Position numbers and translations under genes: made by a program. From Clostridiales bacterium (GTDB lineage Bacteria > Bacillota_A > Clostridia > Lachnospirales > Lachnospiraceae), in contig JASKJZ010000127.1 of NCBI GenBank assembly GCA_030154385.1, positions 1 through 7,104 on the forward strand: 7,104 bases of DNA, given 5' to 3'. This document shows positions 1 through 7,059 of this stretch, one piece after another (the first letter of the stretch is position 1; each line of letters starts with the position of its first letter). The notes below the pieces were generated by a model. The model worked only from the letters and a program-made list of their open reading frames with translations, ran no database searches and had not been told where the DNA came from.

Positions 1-1
1 G

Positions 2-766
2 GTTGTCTATCTTACGTTTCGCCCCTTTCAAAAGTTTGACTTTTTGGTGTGCGGCTTTTCAACACGTCTTGGGGGAGTCAGCACTGGAATTTATTCGAGT
101 ATGAATTTAAGCTATCAAAGAGGGGATTTAGGGGAAGCGGTCGATGAGAATTACATGCGCATGTGCAGGGCTCTGGGGGTGAAGCCAGAGCAGCTTGTGT
201 ATTCGAATCAAGTGCATGGGACAAGGGTAGCTTACATCGATGGAAGCAGGACTTTATATCTGGAAACAGATGGGCTGATTACCGACCAAAGTGATTGTAT
301 TCTTACAACATCTTATGCAGACTGTGTTCCCCTTTACTTTGTCGATCCAGTAAAGAAAGCAGTTGGGTTGTCGCATTCTGGTTGGCGGGGAACCGTCGGA
401 AAAATCGGAGCCGAGACCGTGAAACAGATGCGCGAACAATTTGGATGTAAATCAAACGACCTCATCGCGGTAGTAGGCCCCTCGATTTGTAAGGATTGCT
501 ATGAAGTGAGCGAAGATGTTGCGAAGGCTTTTATGGCGCACTTTCAAAAGGAACAGGTGCAAAACTTTTTAAGGCAGACGGATGCAAGCCATTACCAGCT
601 AGATTTGTGGAAGGCTAATGAGTTTGTACTAAAGGATAGCGGCTTATTACCAGAAAATATTCACATAAGTGGACTATGCACCTGCTGCAATTCCAAGCTT
701 TTATTTTCACATCGCGCAACCCAGGGGAAGCGGGGAAACATGAATGGATTTCTTGGTATTCACTAA
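2..766 (+). CDS. pgeF: Peptidoglycan editing factor PgeF (YfiH/YlmD family), 5'-partial
   Basis: Multicopper-oxidase-like 'laccase domain' family protein (Cu-oxidase_4, formerly DUF152). E. coli PgeF removes wrongly incorporated L-Ser from UDP-MurNAc; YlmD and FAMIN relatives also act on purine nucleosides. Which activity applies here cannot be read from sequence. Seen: the family's GFSTRLGG block near the start, QVHG (His codon 215-217), YADC (Cys codon 323-325) and HSGWRG (His codon 374-376). These are the expected His/Cys/His zinc ligands. GPSI..YEV, a CTCC cluster and a C-terminal FSHR..GKRGN block follow. The frame stays open to base 2 and encodes family-like residues (VVYLTFRPF...) before the TTG at 44, so that TTG is not the start. 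The gene enters from the left with 254 residues visible against roughly 270-280 in the family. Soluble and probably cytoplasmic; no signal peptide can be judged. Confidence 0.92.
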   Translation, partial: VVYLTFRPFQKFDFLVCGFSTRLGGVSTGIYSSMNLSYQRGDLGEAVDENYMRMCRALGVKPEQLVYSNQVHGTRVAYIDGSRTLYLETDGLITDQSDCILTTSYADCVPLYFVDPVKKAVGLSHSGWRGTVGKIGAETVKQMREQFGCKSNDLIAVVGPSICKDCYEVSEDVAKAFMAHFQKEQVQNFLRQTDASHYQLDLWKANEFVLKDSGLLPENIHISGLCTCCNSKLLFSHRATQGKRGNMNGFLGIH

Positions 767-773
767 AAAATAC

Positions 774-802
774 TTTCATTTTTAGTCATTCTATGTTATA
801 AA
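774..802 (+). promoter_or_regulatory. Candidate sigma-A promoter with extended -10, before the lipoprotein gene
   Basis: TGT followed by TATAAA (794-802) matches an extended -10 element (TGnTATAAT) at five of six hexamer bases. The -35 is poor: TTTCAT at 774-779 with a 17-base spacer, or TTCATT at 775-780 with 16. Extended -10 promoters tolerate a weak -35. The start would fall near 809, giving a leader of about 24 bases before the ATG at 833. It lies in the 66-base gap after pgeF. Confidence 0.4.
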
Positions 803-832
803 TGTATAGATAAGAAGATTGGAGAAAAGAGA

Positions 833-1912
833 ATGAAAAAACAAATAATAGCAGCAACTTTGATAATTGGTATGGCAGTAAGCTTAATTGGGTGTGGAAA
901 GAGTACAGGCGGTACAACGGATTCTGCAAGCAGCAATACGTCAGGAAAAGACAAAATAGCATCTGCAGCAAAGGTCGTAACGCTTGGAGACTATAAAGGA
1001 CTATCAATGGAAATACCGGAGGTAACCGAAGAGGATATCCAGGAATATATCAACACAAACTTGCTATCACCAAAGGCGACATATGAGCAGATTAAAGATG
1101 GCAAGGTAAAAGACGGAGATTTGGTAAACATCAACTATACTGGAAAAATTGATGGAGTCGCTTTTGATGGTGGTACCGATGATTCAGAAGCGGGTACTAA
1201 TTTATCCATTGGCTCGGGTCAGTTTATAGAGGGCTTTGAGAGTGGCCTTGTAGGGGTAGCGGTTGGTGATACCGTAGACCTTAACCTTAAATTTCCAGAA
1301 GATTATGGAAAAGACGAGTTAAATGGAAAAGATGTAGTATTCACGGTAACGGTTAATTATATCTGTGGCGACCAGATTACACCAGAGCTTACCGATGCTT
1401 TTGTTACGGATAACACCGATTATAAAACCGTAGATGATTATAAGGCTTATGTGAAAGAAACCTTGGAAACAAGCAATAAGACGCAGGCAGAAAACACGAT
1501 ATGGAGCGAAGCAGTTAAAAATGCTACGATTTCTGAATATCCACAAGAGGATATTGATGCGGCACTTAGCAGCATGCTAAACTATTATACAAGCATGGCT
1601 TCTTACTACGGAACTGATTTGGATACCTTGTTATCCTATTATGGAACCTCACAAGATACCTTCAATGATGATAATTTAGAAACAGCAAAGACGATGGTAG
1701 CCGAAAAGTTAGTGGCACTTGCGATTGATGATGCCGAAAAAATTGATGTGACCGATGATGTGTATCAGAATAAGGTAGCGGAATATGCAACAACCTATGG
1801 GTATGCGGATGCAGATGCTCTTAAGGCTGCGGTTTCGGAAGATGATATTTATCAGCAGATTTATATGGAGCTTGGGAAACAGGTTGTTTTTGATAATGCC
1901 GTAACGAAATAA
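833..1912 (+). CDS. Trigger-factor-like FKBP peptidyl-prolyl isomerase lipoprotein
   Basis: Probable membrane-anchored folding factor acting outside the cytoplasmic membrane. Residues 1-20 are a signal peptide (KK, hydrophobic stretch, then lipobox L18-I19-G20-C21), so Cys21 should be lipidated. Residues 22-46 are a Ser/Thr/Gly-rich tether. Residues 51-75 resemble the stretch that precedes the FKBP domain in trigger factor. The FKBP domain is about 93-178. By eye, Y102, F111, D112, I132, F135 and F170 fall on FKBP12 pocket positions, with Phe for the pocket Trp as in trigger factors. Residues 180-355 resemble the helical trigger-factor C-domain. The N-terminal ribosome-binding domain is absent, replaced by the lipoprotein leader, so this is not the cytoplasmic tig product. 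GGAG at 821-824 sits 8 bases before the ATG. A strong terminator follows, suggesting a single-gene transcript. Substrates are unknown. Confidence 0.88.
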   Translation: MKKQIIAATLIIGMAVSLIGCGKSTGGTTDSASSNTSGKDKIASAAKVVTLGDYKGLSMEIPEVTEEDIQEYINTNLLSPKATYEQIKDGKVKDGDLVNINYTGKIDGVAFDGGTDDSEAGTNLSIGSGQFIEGFESGLVGVAVGDTVDLNLKFPEDYGKDELNGKDVVFTVTVNYICGDQITPELTDAFVTDNTDYKTVDDYKAYVKETLETSNKTQAENTIWSEAVKNATISEYPQEDIDAALSSMLNYYTSMASYYGTDLDTLLSYYGTSQDTFNDDNLETAKTMVAEKLVALAIDDAEKIDVTDDVYQNKVAEYATTYGYADADALKAAVSEDDIYQQIYMELGKQVVFDNAVTK

Positions 1913-1925
1913 GACGTTGCGTAAG

Positions 1926-1960
1926 AAGAAAAGTCGTCGTTATCTGCGGCGGCTTTTCTT
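1926..1960 (+). terminator. Rho-independent terminator after the lipoprotein gene
   Basis: A 14-base-pair stem (1926-1939 with 1947-1960) encloses a 7-base loop. All positions pair, two as G-U. The upper half is GC-rich (GTCGTCG with CGGCGGC) and the 3' arm ends TTTTCTT, which pairs with an A-rich 5' arm. It starts 13 bases after the lipoprotein stop. Its near-symmetry would allow some function on the other strand, but no minus-strand gene is present. Confidence 0.85.
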
Positions 1961-1986
1961 GCTGAAAGGAAGTAATCCAAAGAATT

Positions 1987-3330
1987 ATGAAAAAAGTACA
2001 AAAAGGCCATAAAATTCAACAGGTGATTGCAGGCAGCATCGGAGAAGAAATGGAGATTGAAGCAGGGGATATTTTGCTGCAAATCAATGGAACCAAAATT
2101 GAAGATGTCTTTGATTATCACTATGCAATGAATGATGATTATTTAGAAGTGTTGATTGAAAAGCAAAGTGGCGAGCAATGGGAGCTTGAGATAGAAAAAG
2201 AATATGAAGACGATTTGGGTCTTGTATTTGAGCAGGGACTTATGGATGAATACCGTTCTTGTACCAATAAATGCATGTTTTGCTTTATTGATCAAATGCC
2301 TCCTGGTATGCGGGATACCTTATATTTTAAGGATGATGATGCAAGACTATCTTTTTTGCAGGGAAATTATGTTACGCTCACCAATATGAAGGAACATGAT
2401 TTGGAACGTATTATCTATTATAAGCTTTCACCGATCAATGTCTCGGTTCAAACGATGAATCCAGAGCTACGCTGCAAAATGCTGAAAAATCGGTTTGCGG
2501 GGGATTCTCTTAAAAAACTATATCGCCTTCGGGATGCTAATATCGAAATGAATAGCCAGATTGTACTTTGCAAAGGATACAATGATAAGGAGGAGCTTGA
2601 TCGAAGCATTCAGGAATTAGGAGCGCTTTACCCACAAATGTGCAGTCTTTCGGTCGTACCAGTTGGACTTACCAAATATCGGGACAATTTGGTGTCGTTA
2701 ACGAAATTTACGAAAGAAGAAGCAAAAGAGGTACTCCTGCAAATCCATACCTGGCAGGAGAGATTTTTAGAGCAATATGGTACCCGGTTTGTTTATGCGA
2801 GCGATGAATGGTATATAACAGCAGAGGAACCTATTCCAGGGGAGGACTACTACGAAGGATATGGGCAGATTGAAAATGGTGTTGGAATGGTTCGCTCCCT
2901 CACAGATGAAGTGGAACACTACTTGGCTGAGCTTAAAAAAACAACAGATAAAATGATTGGAGAACATCATTTTTCAATGGCAACGGGTGTTTTGGCAGCT
3001 CCAATTATAAAAGAAATTTTAGAGAAAACGAAAGAACTATTTCCAAATTTGGAAGGAAACGTATATACTATAATTAATGATTTTTTTGGTAATGATATCA
3101 CCGTAGCGGGACTCTTAACGGGGCAAGACATTATTGCGCAGTTAAAGGGAAAGCCGCTTGGCGATTTCTTGATTCTTCCAAGTGTGCTGCTTCGAAGCGG
3201 TGAGCGCGTCCTATTGGATGATGTGACAGTAGAAGACATCGAAGAAGCATTGGATATAACGGTACGAATAGCAGATACCGATGGAAAATCATTGATTGAT
3301 ACCATGTTAGATAAGGAGTTAAAAATATGA
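1987..3330 (+). CDS. PDZ / radical-SAM-like DUF512 protein, function unknown
   Basis: 447-residue cytoplasmic protein of the DUF512 family, widespread in Clostridia and cyanobacteria and of no established function. Residues about 8-65 form a PDZ-like domain ([21 protein letters not shown]). C92-x3-C96-x2-C99 is the radical-SAM type 4Fe-4S motif (CTNKCMFC) within a Radical_SAM_2-like segment. The C-terminal DUF512 region holds [14 protein letters not shown] (366-379) and an [11 protein letters not shown] segment. All three cysteines are present, so cluster binding is plausible; SAM chemistry is inferred from the motif only. ATG 1987 was chosen because MKK..HKI matches the family start. The nearest good Shine-Dalgarno, AAAGGAAG at 1965-1972, is 14 bases away, which is long. 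It opens the der-plsY-gpsA cluster, overlapping der by 4 bases (ATGA), which suggests coupled translation. Confidence 0.9.
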   Translation: MKKVQKGHKIQQVIAGSIGEEMEIEAGDILLQINGTKIEDVFDYHYAMNDDYLEVLIEKQSGEQWELEIEKEYEDDLGLVFEQGLMDEYRSCTNKCMFCFIDQMPPGMRDTLYFKDDDARLSFLQGNYVTLTNMKEHDLERIIYYKLSPINVSVQTMNPELRCKMLKNRFAGDSLKKLYRLRDANIEMNSQIVLCKGYNDKEELDRSIQELGALYPQMCSLSVVPVGLTKYRDNLVSLTKFTKEEAKEVLLQIHTWQERFLEQYGTRFVYASDEWYITAEEPIPGEDYYEGYGQIENGVGMVRSLTDEVEHYLAELKKTTDKMIGEHHFSMATGVLAAPIIKEILEKTKELFPNLEGNVYTIINDFFGNDITVAGLLTGQDIIAQLKGKPLGDFLILPSVLLRSGERVLLDDVTVEDIEEALDITVRIADTDGKSLIDTMLDKELKI

Positions 3331-4649
3331 GCAGACCTGTAGTGGCAATTGTTGGACGACCAAATGTAGGGAAATCCACGTTATTTAATGCATTGGCGGG
3401 AGAGCGAATCTCGATTGTGAAAGATTTTCCTGGTGTGACAAGAGACCGTATTTATGCAGATATTAATTGGTTGAATTATCAATTTACCATGATTGATACT
3501 GGTGGTATCGAAATGGATACCAAGGACATTATGTTATCCCATATGAGAGAGCAGGCGCAGATTGCAATTGATACGGCGGATGTTATTCTTTTTTTAGTGG
3601 ATGTGAGACAAGGACTTGTGGATGCAGATTTTAAGGTAGCAGACATGCTTCGAAGATCAAAAAAACCAGTGGTGGTTGCAGTTAATAAAGTAGATGATTT
3701 CAATAAATTCATGGCGGATGTTTATGAATTTTATAACCTGGGGATTGGAGATCCAATTCCTGTTTCTGCAGCCTCCAGGCTTGGAATCGGCGATCTTTTG
3801 GATGCCGTGGTCAAGCATTTTCGTAAGGAAGACATGGAAGAGGCAGAAGATGAGCGTCCGAAAATTGCAATTGTTGGAAAACCAAATGCTGGAAAGTCTT
3901 CTATTGTAAATAAGCTTCTTGGTGAAAATCGTGTAATCGTGTCGGATATTGCGGGTACCACAAGAGATGCCATCGACACAGCGGTACGCTTTCATAATAA
4001 AGAGTATGTGTTCATTGATACTGCGGGTATTCGACGTAAAAGTAAAATTAAAGAAGAATTGGAGCGATTTAGTATCATTCGTGCCGTTGCTGCGGTTGAG
4101 AGAGCGGATATTGTAATGCTTGTTATTAACGCTGAAGAAGGCGTAACAGAACAGGATGCTAAAATTGCCGGAATTGCACATGAGAGAGGGAAGGGCGTCA
4201 TTATTTGTGTAAATAAATGGGATTTGGTTGAAAAAGATGATAAGACCATTTATACCTATACCAAAGATATTAAGGATGTACTTGCATTCATGCCATATGC
4301 TCAGCTTTTATTTATATCGGCACTGACCGGACAGCGTATGCACAAAATTTTTGAGGAAATAGAAACGATTATTCAGTTCCAAAATTTACGTGTGCAAACG
4401 GGAGTATTGAACGAAATCATTACGGAAGCCACTGCCATGCAGCAGCCACCTTCTGATAAGGGACGACGCCTAAAAATTTACTATGCAACACAGGTGTCCG
4501 TCAAACCGCCAACATTCGTTATCTTTGTAAATTCAAAGGAGCTGATGCATTTTTCGTATACCCGTTATCTTGAAAATAAGATTCGTGAGGCGTTTGGCTT
4601 TACTGGAACATCACTTAAGTTTATTATCAGGGAGAGGAAGGACGATTAA
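3327..4649 (+). CDS. der: Ribosome biogenesis GTPase Der (EngA)
   Basis: Essential double-GTPase that acts late in 50S subunit assembly. Two complete G domains are visible. The first has P-loop GRPNVGKS (10-17), GVTRDR, DTGG, NKVD (120-123) and SAAS. The second has GKPNAGKS (184-191), [21 protein letters not shown] (296-299) and SALTG. A KH-like domain fills about 350-437. The length of 440 residues matches the Firmicute form (B. subtilis 436) rather than the longer E. coli protein. AAGGAG at 3313-3318 lies 8 bases before the ATG, and the start overlaps the upstream stop as ATGA, consistent with coupled translation. No motif residue is missing. A long antisense frame inside this gene is only a shadow of it. 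Confidence 0.98.
   Translation: MSRPVVAIVGRPNVGKSTLFNALAGERISIVKDFPGVTRDRIYADINWLNYQFTMIDTGGIEMDTKDIMLSHMREQAQIAIDTADVILFLVDVRQGLVDADFKVADMLRRSKKPVVVAVNKVDDFNKFMADVYEFYNLGIGDPIPVSAASRLGIGDLLDAVVKHFRKEDMEEAEDERPKIAIVGKPNAGKSSIVNKLLGENRVIVSDIAGTTRDAIDTAVRFHNKEYVFIDTAGIRRKSKIKEELERFSIIRAVAAVERADIVMLVINAEEGVTEQDAKIAGIAHERGKGVIICVNKWDLVEKDDKTIYTYTKDIKDVLAFMPYAQLLFISALTGQRMHKIFEEIETIIQFQNLRVQTGVLNEIITEATAMQQPPSDKGRRLKIYYATQVSVKPPTFVIFVNSKELMHFSYTRYLENKIREAFGFTGTSLKFIIRERKDD
4635..4641 (+). promoter_or_regulatory. Shine-Dalgarno that fixes the plsY start
   Basis: AGGAAGG lies 9 bases before ATG 4651, inside the last codons of der. It supports 4651 as the start over an in-frame TTG at 4570, which would add 27 non-family residues encoded out of frame within der. 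Confidence 0.75.
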
Positions 4650-4650
4650 T

Positions 4651-5274
4651 ATGATAGGTAAGCTGATTGCATGCTTGTTTTTCGGATACGTATTTGGCAG
4701 TATTTCATTTGGCTATCTGGTTGGAAAAGCATATCATATTGATATCAGAAAGAAGGGGAGCGGAAATTCAGGTGCGACGAATGCACTTCGTACTATGGGC
4801 ATTAAAGGAGGACTTTTAACTTTCTTTGGTGATGCCTTTAAGATTATCATTCCCGTGTTATTGATTCGTATTTTTATGGCAGATGCTCTGCCGTGTTGGG
4901 AAGTTTATGCTCTTTATCTAGGGCTTGGAGGAGTGATTGGACATAATTATCCAATCTGGCTTCATTTTAAAGGAGGAAAGGGAATCGCGGTGACGTCTGG
5001 TGTAATCCTGGCAATAGCGGATTGGCGGATTACCCTTGCGGGTCTTATCGTCTTTATATGTGTGGTTGCCTATACCCGCTATGTTTCTCTTGGTTCCTTG
5101 ATTGTAGCATGGCTCCTACCTCTAAATATGCTTTTATTTTATCGAAGTGATGAGAATTTTGTGCATCTTATGACGCTTTCGCTTATTTTTACAGCTTTTG
5201 CATATTGGAGGCATAGAGAGAATATCAAGCGTCTGTTAAAAGGCACGGAAAGGAAGATTGGAAAGCATGAGTAA
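4651..5274 (+). CDS. plsY: Acyl-phosphate:glycerol-3-phosphate acyltransferase PlsY
   Basis: Membrane acyltransferase that transfers the acyl group from acyl-phosphate (made by PlsX) to sn-glycerol-3-phosphate, giving lysophosphatidate, the first step of phospholipid synthesis. The 207 residues are strongly hydrophobic with about five membrane segments. Family motifs are intact: GSGNSGATNALR (36-47); GHNYP (97-101) with FKGGKG (106-111); RYVSLGS (143-149); and the C-terminal H188-R189..N191..R194..G198..E200 block. The start at 4651 gives the normal family N-terminus (short hydrophobic helix then FGSISFGYLVGK) and sits one base after the der stop. The 3' end overlaps gpsA by 8 bases. The neighbouring gpsA product supplies its acceptor substrate, a common and functionally sensible pairing. 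Confidence 0.96.
   Translation: MIGKLIACLFFGYVFGSISFGYLVGKAYHIDIRKKGSGNSGATNALRTMGIKGGLLTFFGDAFKIIIPVLLIRIFMADALPCWEVYALYLGLGGVIGHNYPIWLHFKGGKGIAVTSGVILAIADWRITLAGLIVFICVVAYTRYVSLGSLIVAWLLPLNMLLFYRSDENFVHLMTLSLIFTAFAYWRHRENIKRLLKGTERKIGKHE
5249..5256 (+). promoter_or_regulatory. Shine-Dalgarno that fixes the gpsA start
   Basis: AAAGGAAG lies 10 bases before ATG 5267, within the end of plsY. An in-frame TTG at 5258 would have only 1 base of spacing and add MES before the conserved MSKIGVLGAG, so 5267 is preferred. Confidence 0.7.
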
Positions 5275-6274
5275 AATTGGTGTATTGGGTGCAGGAAGCT
5301 GGGGAACCGCATTGGCTCTGGTGCTTGCAAAAAATGGTCATGAAGTTGTTCTTTGGTCTGCTTTATCTTCTGAAATTGAGCTATTAAAGGAGAATCGGGA
5401 GCATAAGGAGCGTCTTCCGGGCGTCATTCTTCCAGACTCGATTCAAATTGAAGCATCTCTAGAAATTGCCTGCAAGGAAAAGGATCTTTTGGTTTTTTCA
5501 GTAGCCTCACCTTATGTTCGAAGTACGGCAAAGCAAGTGGCACCCTATCTTTGTGACGGACAAGTTCTTGTGAATGTAGCAAAGGGAATTGAAGAAACCA
5601 CATTAATGACCTTATCAGAAATATTAGAGGAAGAGCTCCCCAAGGCTAACGTAGCGGTATTATCCGGACCTAGTCATGCAGAGGAGGTCAGCCGTGGTAT
5701 CCCGACTACAGTTGTTGTAGGAGCGAAAACAAAGCAAATTGCCTCATTTGTTCAAGAAATTTTTATGAATGAGTTGTTTCGTGTATACATCAGCCCTGAT
5801 ATCATAGGAATTGAGCTTGGCGGCTCGATAAAAAATGTGATTGCACTAGCAGCGGGAGTCATCGATGGGCTAGAACTTGGAGATAATACAAAAGCAGCTC
5901 TCATGACTCGCGGAATTGCGGAAATGAGTCGACTCGGTACGGCAATGGGTGGACGAATGGAGACCTTTTCAGGGCTCTCAGGCATTGGTGATCTAATCGT
6001 AACGTGTACCAGTAAGCACAGTCGTAATCGAAATGCCGGATACTTGATGGGCAAAGGATATACGGCAAAAGAAGCGATGGACGAAGTAAAACAAGTGGTT
6101 GAGGGTGTATACTCGGCAAAGGCGGCGCTTATGCTGGCCAAAAAGTATCAGGTAAGCATGCCAATCGTGGAAGAAGTCAATCAAGTTTTATTTGAAGGAA
6201 AAACGGCAAAAGAAGCCTTGGAGGATTTGTTTGCCAGAGAGAAACGGAAAGAATACTCGGATCTGTCTTGGTAA
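5267..6274 (+). CDS. gpsA: Glycerol-3-phosphate dehydrogenase [NAD(P)+] GpsA
   Basis: Cytoplasmic enzyme that reduces dihydroxyacetone phosphate to sn-glycerol-3-phosphate, the substrate of PlsY encoded just upstream. Length is 335 residues, normal for the family. The N-terminal Rossmann fold has GAGSWG (8-13). It is followed by VNVAKGIE, the LSGPSHAEEV block, and the catalytic segment GGSIKNVIALAAG with Lys189. GLSGIGDLIVTCTS and SRNRN (252-256), which contact substrate and phosphate in the family, come next. The C-terminal part is helical. The start overlaps the end of plsY by 8 bases, suggesting coupled translation. The stop is followed by a 38-base gap without a clear terminator, so transcription probably continues into the DUF308 gene. 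Confidence 0.97.
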   Translation: MSKIGVLGAGSWGTALALVLAKNGHEVVLWSALSSEIELLKENREHKERLPGVILPDSIQIEASLEIACKEKDLLVFSVASPYVRSTAKQVAPYLCDGQVLVNVAKGIEETTLMTLSEILEEELPKANVAVLSGPSHAEEVSRGIPTTVVVGAKTKQIASFVQEIFMNELFRVYISPDIIGIELGGSIKNVIALAAGVIDGLELGDNTKAALMTRGIAEMSRLGTAMGGRMETFSGLSGIGDLIVTCTSKHSRNRNAGYLMGKGYTAKEAMDEVKQVVEGVYSAKAALMLAKKYQVSMPIVEEVNQVLFEGKTAKEALEDLFAREKRKEYSDLSW

Positions 6275-6312
6275 GAAAGTAAGCTTCATTATAGGATAAG
6301 GGGTGAGGGAAT

Positions 6313-6999
6313 ATGATGCTGGAAATGAAAACGAAACGTGACCAGGCTCAGCGAAATGGAATCGCATCTCAATTAGTGCTTTCCATTGCTGTGATCTATA
6401 TTTTATTGGGACTGCTATTGTTATATGTCCCGCAGGTTCAGATTATCACGATTTGCTATTTGTTGTGTGCCATTTTAGTAGTTGCTGGTATCGTATTGAT
6501 TGTACGCTATTTTATGACGAATGCCTATACCAATATGAATGAATATGGATTTTCAGTTGGGGTCTTTACCGTAATTCTTGGGATGTGTGCGCTTGTTCGT
6601 GTACGCGAGGTCGCAAATAGCTTTTTAATTTGTATGGGAATTGCCATGCTCTTAACTTCGGTTATAAAGCTGCAAAATGCATTGGATCTAAAAAATCTGG
6701 GTGTTCATACCTGGATTGCGATGCTAGTACTATCACTGGCCTTTTTAATTTGCTCCATAATCATCATCATACACCCGTTTAAGCAACAGGCAACCTTAGA
6801 GGCTTTTACCTTTCGTGTTCTTATATTAGATGGATGTATTAGTTTAATTGGTAATCTATATCTGTATTTAATGCTTCGAAGAAACCAGAAAAAGATGCCT
6901 ATGTCTTCAGAGGAAAAAGAAGAGTCTTCAAATGACGAAACTGAAAAGAGTGAAACAAAAGAAGATATCGTATCGGACGATTCTTTAAAAGAAGAATAA
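6313..6999 (+). CDS. DUF308/HdeD-like six-helix membrane protein with acidic tail
   Basis: Integral membrane protein of 228 residues and unknown function. Six hydrophobic segments lie at about 20-40, 44-67, 79-95, 101-120, 133-153 and 168-188. They are spaced as helix pairs in the manner of the DUF308/HdeD family (repeated G..L..G turns and short loops). The assignment is by pattern and not by any catalytic motif. Residues 195-228 form a hydrophilic tail rich in Glu, Asp, Ser and Lys, probably disordered and cytoplasmic. The start has two ATGs in a row (6313, 6316). GGTGAGGG (6302-6309) is the ribosome binding region, close to both. The 38-base gap from gpsA has no obvious promoter or terminator, so it is probably the last gene of the upstream operon. 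Its stop codon lies inside the candidate sigma-E -35 of the next gene. Confidence 0.8.
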   Translation: MMLEMKTKRDQAQRNGIASQLVLSIAVIYILLGLLLLYVPQVQIITICYLLCAILVVAGIVLIVRYFMTNAYTNMNEYGFSVGVFTVILGMCALVRVREVANSFLICMGIAMLLTSVIKLQNALDLKNLGVHTWIAMLVLSLAFLICSIIIIIHPFKQQATLEAFTFRVLILDGCISLIGNLYLYLMLRRNQKKMPMSSEEKEESSNDETEKSETKEDIVSDDSLKEE

Positions 7000-7022
7000 G
7001 AATTGCACCCCCCTCATATACT
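6994..7022 (+). promoter_or_regulatory. Candidate sigma-E promoter for spoIVA
   Basis: GAATAAG (6994-7000) fits six of seven positions of the mother-cell sigma-E -35 pattern (K-M-A-T-A-W-W). After a 14-base spacer, CATATACT (7015-7022) fits the -10 core CATAnAnT and six of eight bases of CATACAAT. The predicted start is about 7028-7030, leaving a leader of roughly 30 bases before ATG 7060. SpoIVA is sigma-E dependent in Bacillus subtilis, so promoter class and gene agree. The match is by eye, and such short motifs occur by chance. Confidence 0.5.
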
Positions 7023-7059
7023 TTACTAGCCTGTAATTTGTATGAAGGGGGTATTTTTT
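7007..7059 (+). terminator. Hairpin plus T-run overlapping the spoIVA ribosome binding site
   Basis: ACCCCC (7007-7012) pairs with GGGGGT (7047-7052). After one C/A mismatch, TCATA (7014-7018) pairs with TATGA (7041-7045), and two further weak pairs are possible. The loop is about 18-22 bases. Six T's follow at 7054-7059. This is intrinsic-terminator geometry for RNA arriving from the DUF308 gene. The 3' arm also contains AAGGGGG (7045-7051), the spoIVA Shine-Dalgarno, so the same fold would hide the ribosome site. Which effect dominates cannot be told from sequence. Confidence 0.65.

Noticed and set aside
44..46. TTG as the start of pgeF
   Set aside because: The frame is open back to base 2 and encodes residues typical of the family upstream of this codon. 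The TTG also has no Shine-Dalgarno. The real start lies outside the window.
762..786. AT-rich inverted repeat (ACTAAAAA with TTTTTAGT) at the end of pgeF as a terminator
   Set aside because: Eight pairs with only one G-C pair, a 9-base loop and no separate T-run after the stem. It is too weak to call, though slight termination is possible.
1610..1665. Repeated peptide SYYGT..DT in the lipoprotein (two copies) as a recent tandem duplication
   Set aside because: The DNA of the two copies differs widely and the family naturally has similar turns here, so it is probably not a duplication.
2967..3305. 112-codon open frame on the minus strand
   Set aside because: It is a shadow of the conserved DUF512 C-terminal region on the + strand, with low-complexity Ser/Thr/Pro content typical of antisense translation.
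3657..4181. 174-codon open frame on the minus strand
   Set aside because: It lies wholly inside der, whose + strand product has every Der motif. The antisense translation shows no recognisable domain and has no sensible start context.
5752..6141. 129-codon open frame on the minus strand
   Set aside because: It is antisense to the conserved catalytic half of gpsA and has no independent support.
7014..7042. TCATATA at 7014-7020 as a sigma-E -35 with a downstream -10
   Set aside because: It fits the -35 pattern, but at 13-15 base spacing the -10 positions match only two or three of eight bases. Using CATATACT as the -10 with GAATAAG as the -35 is far better.
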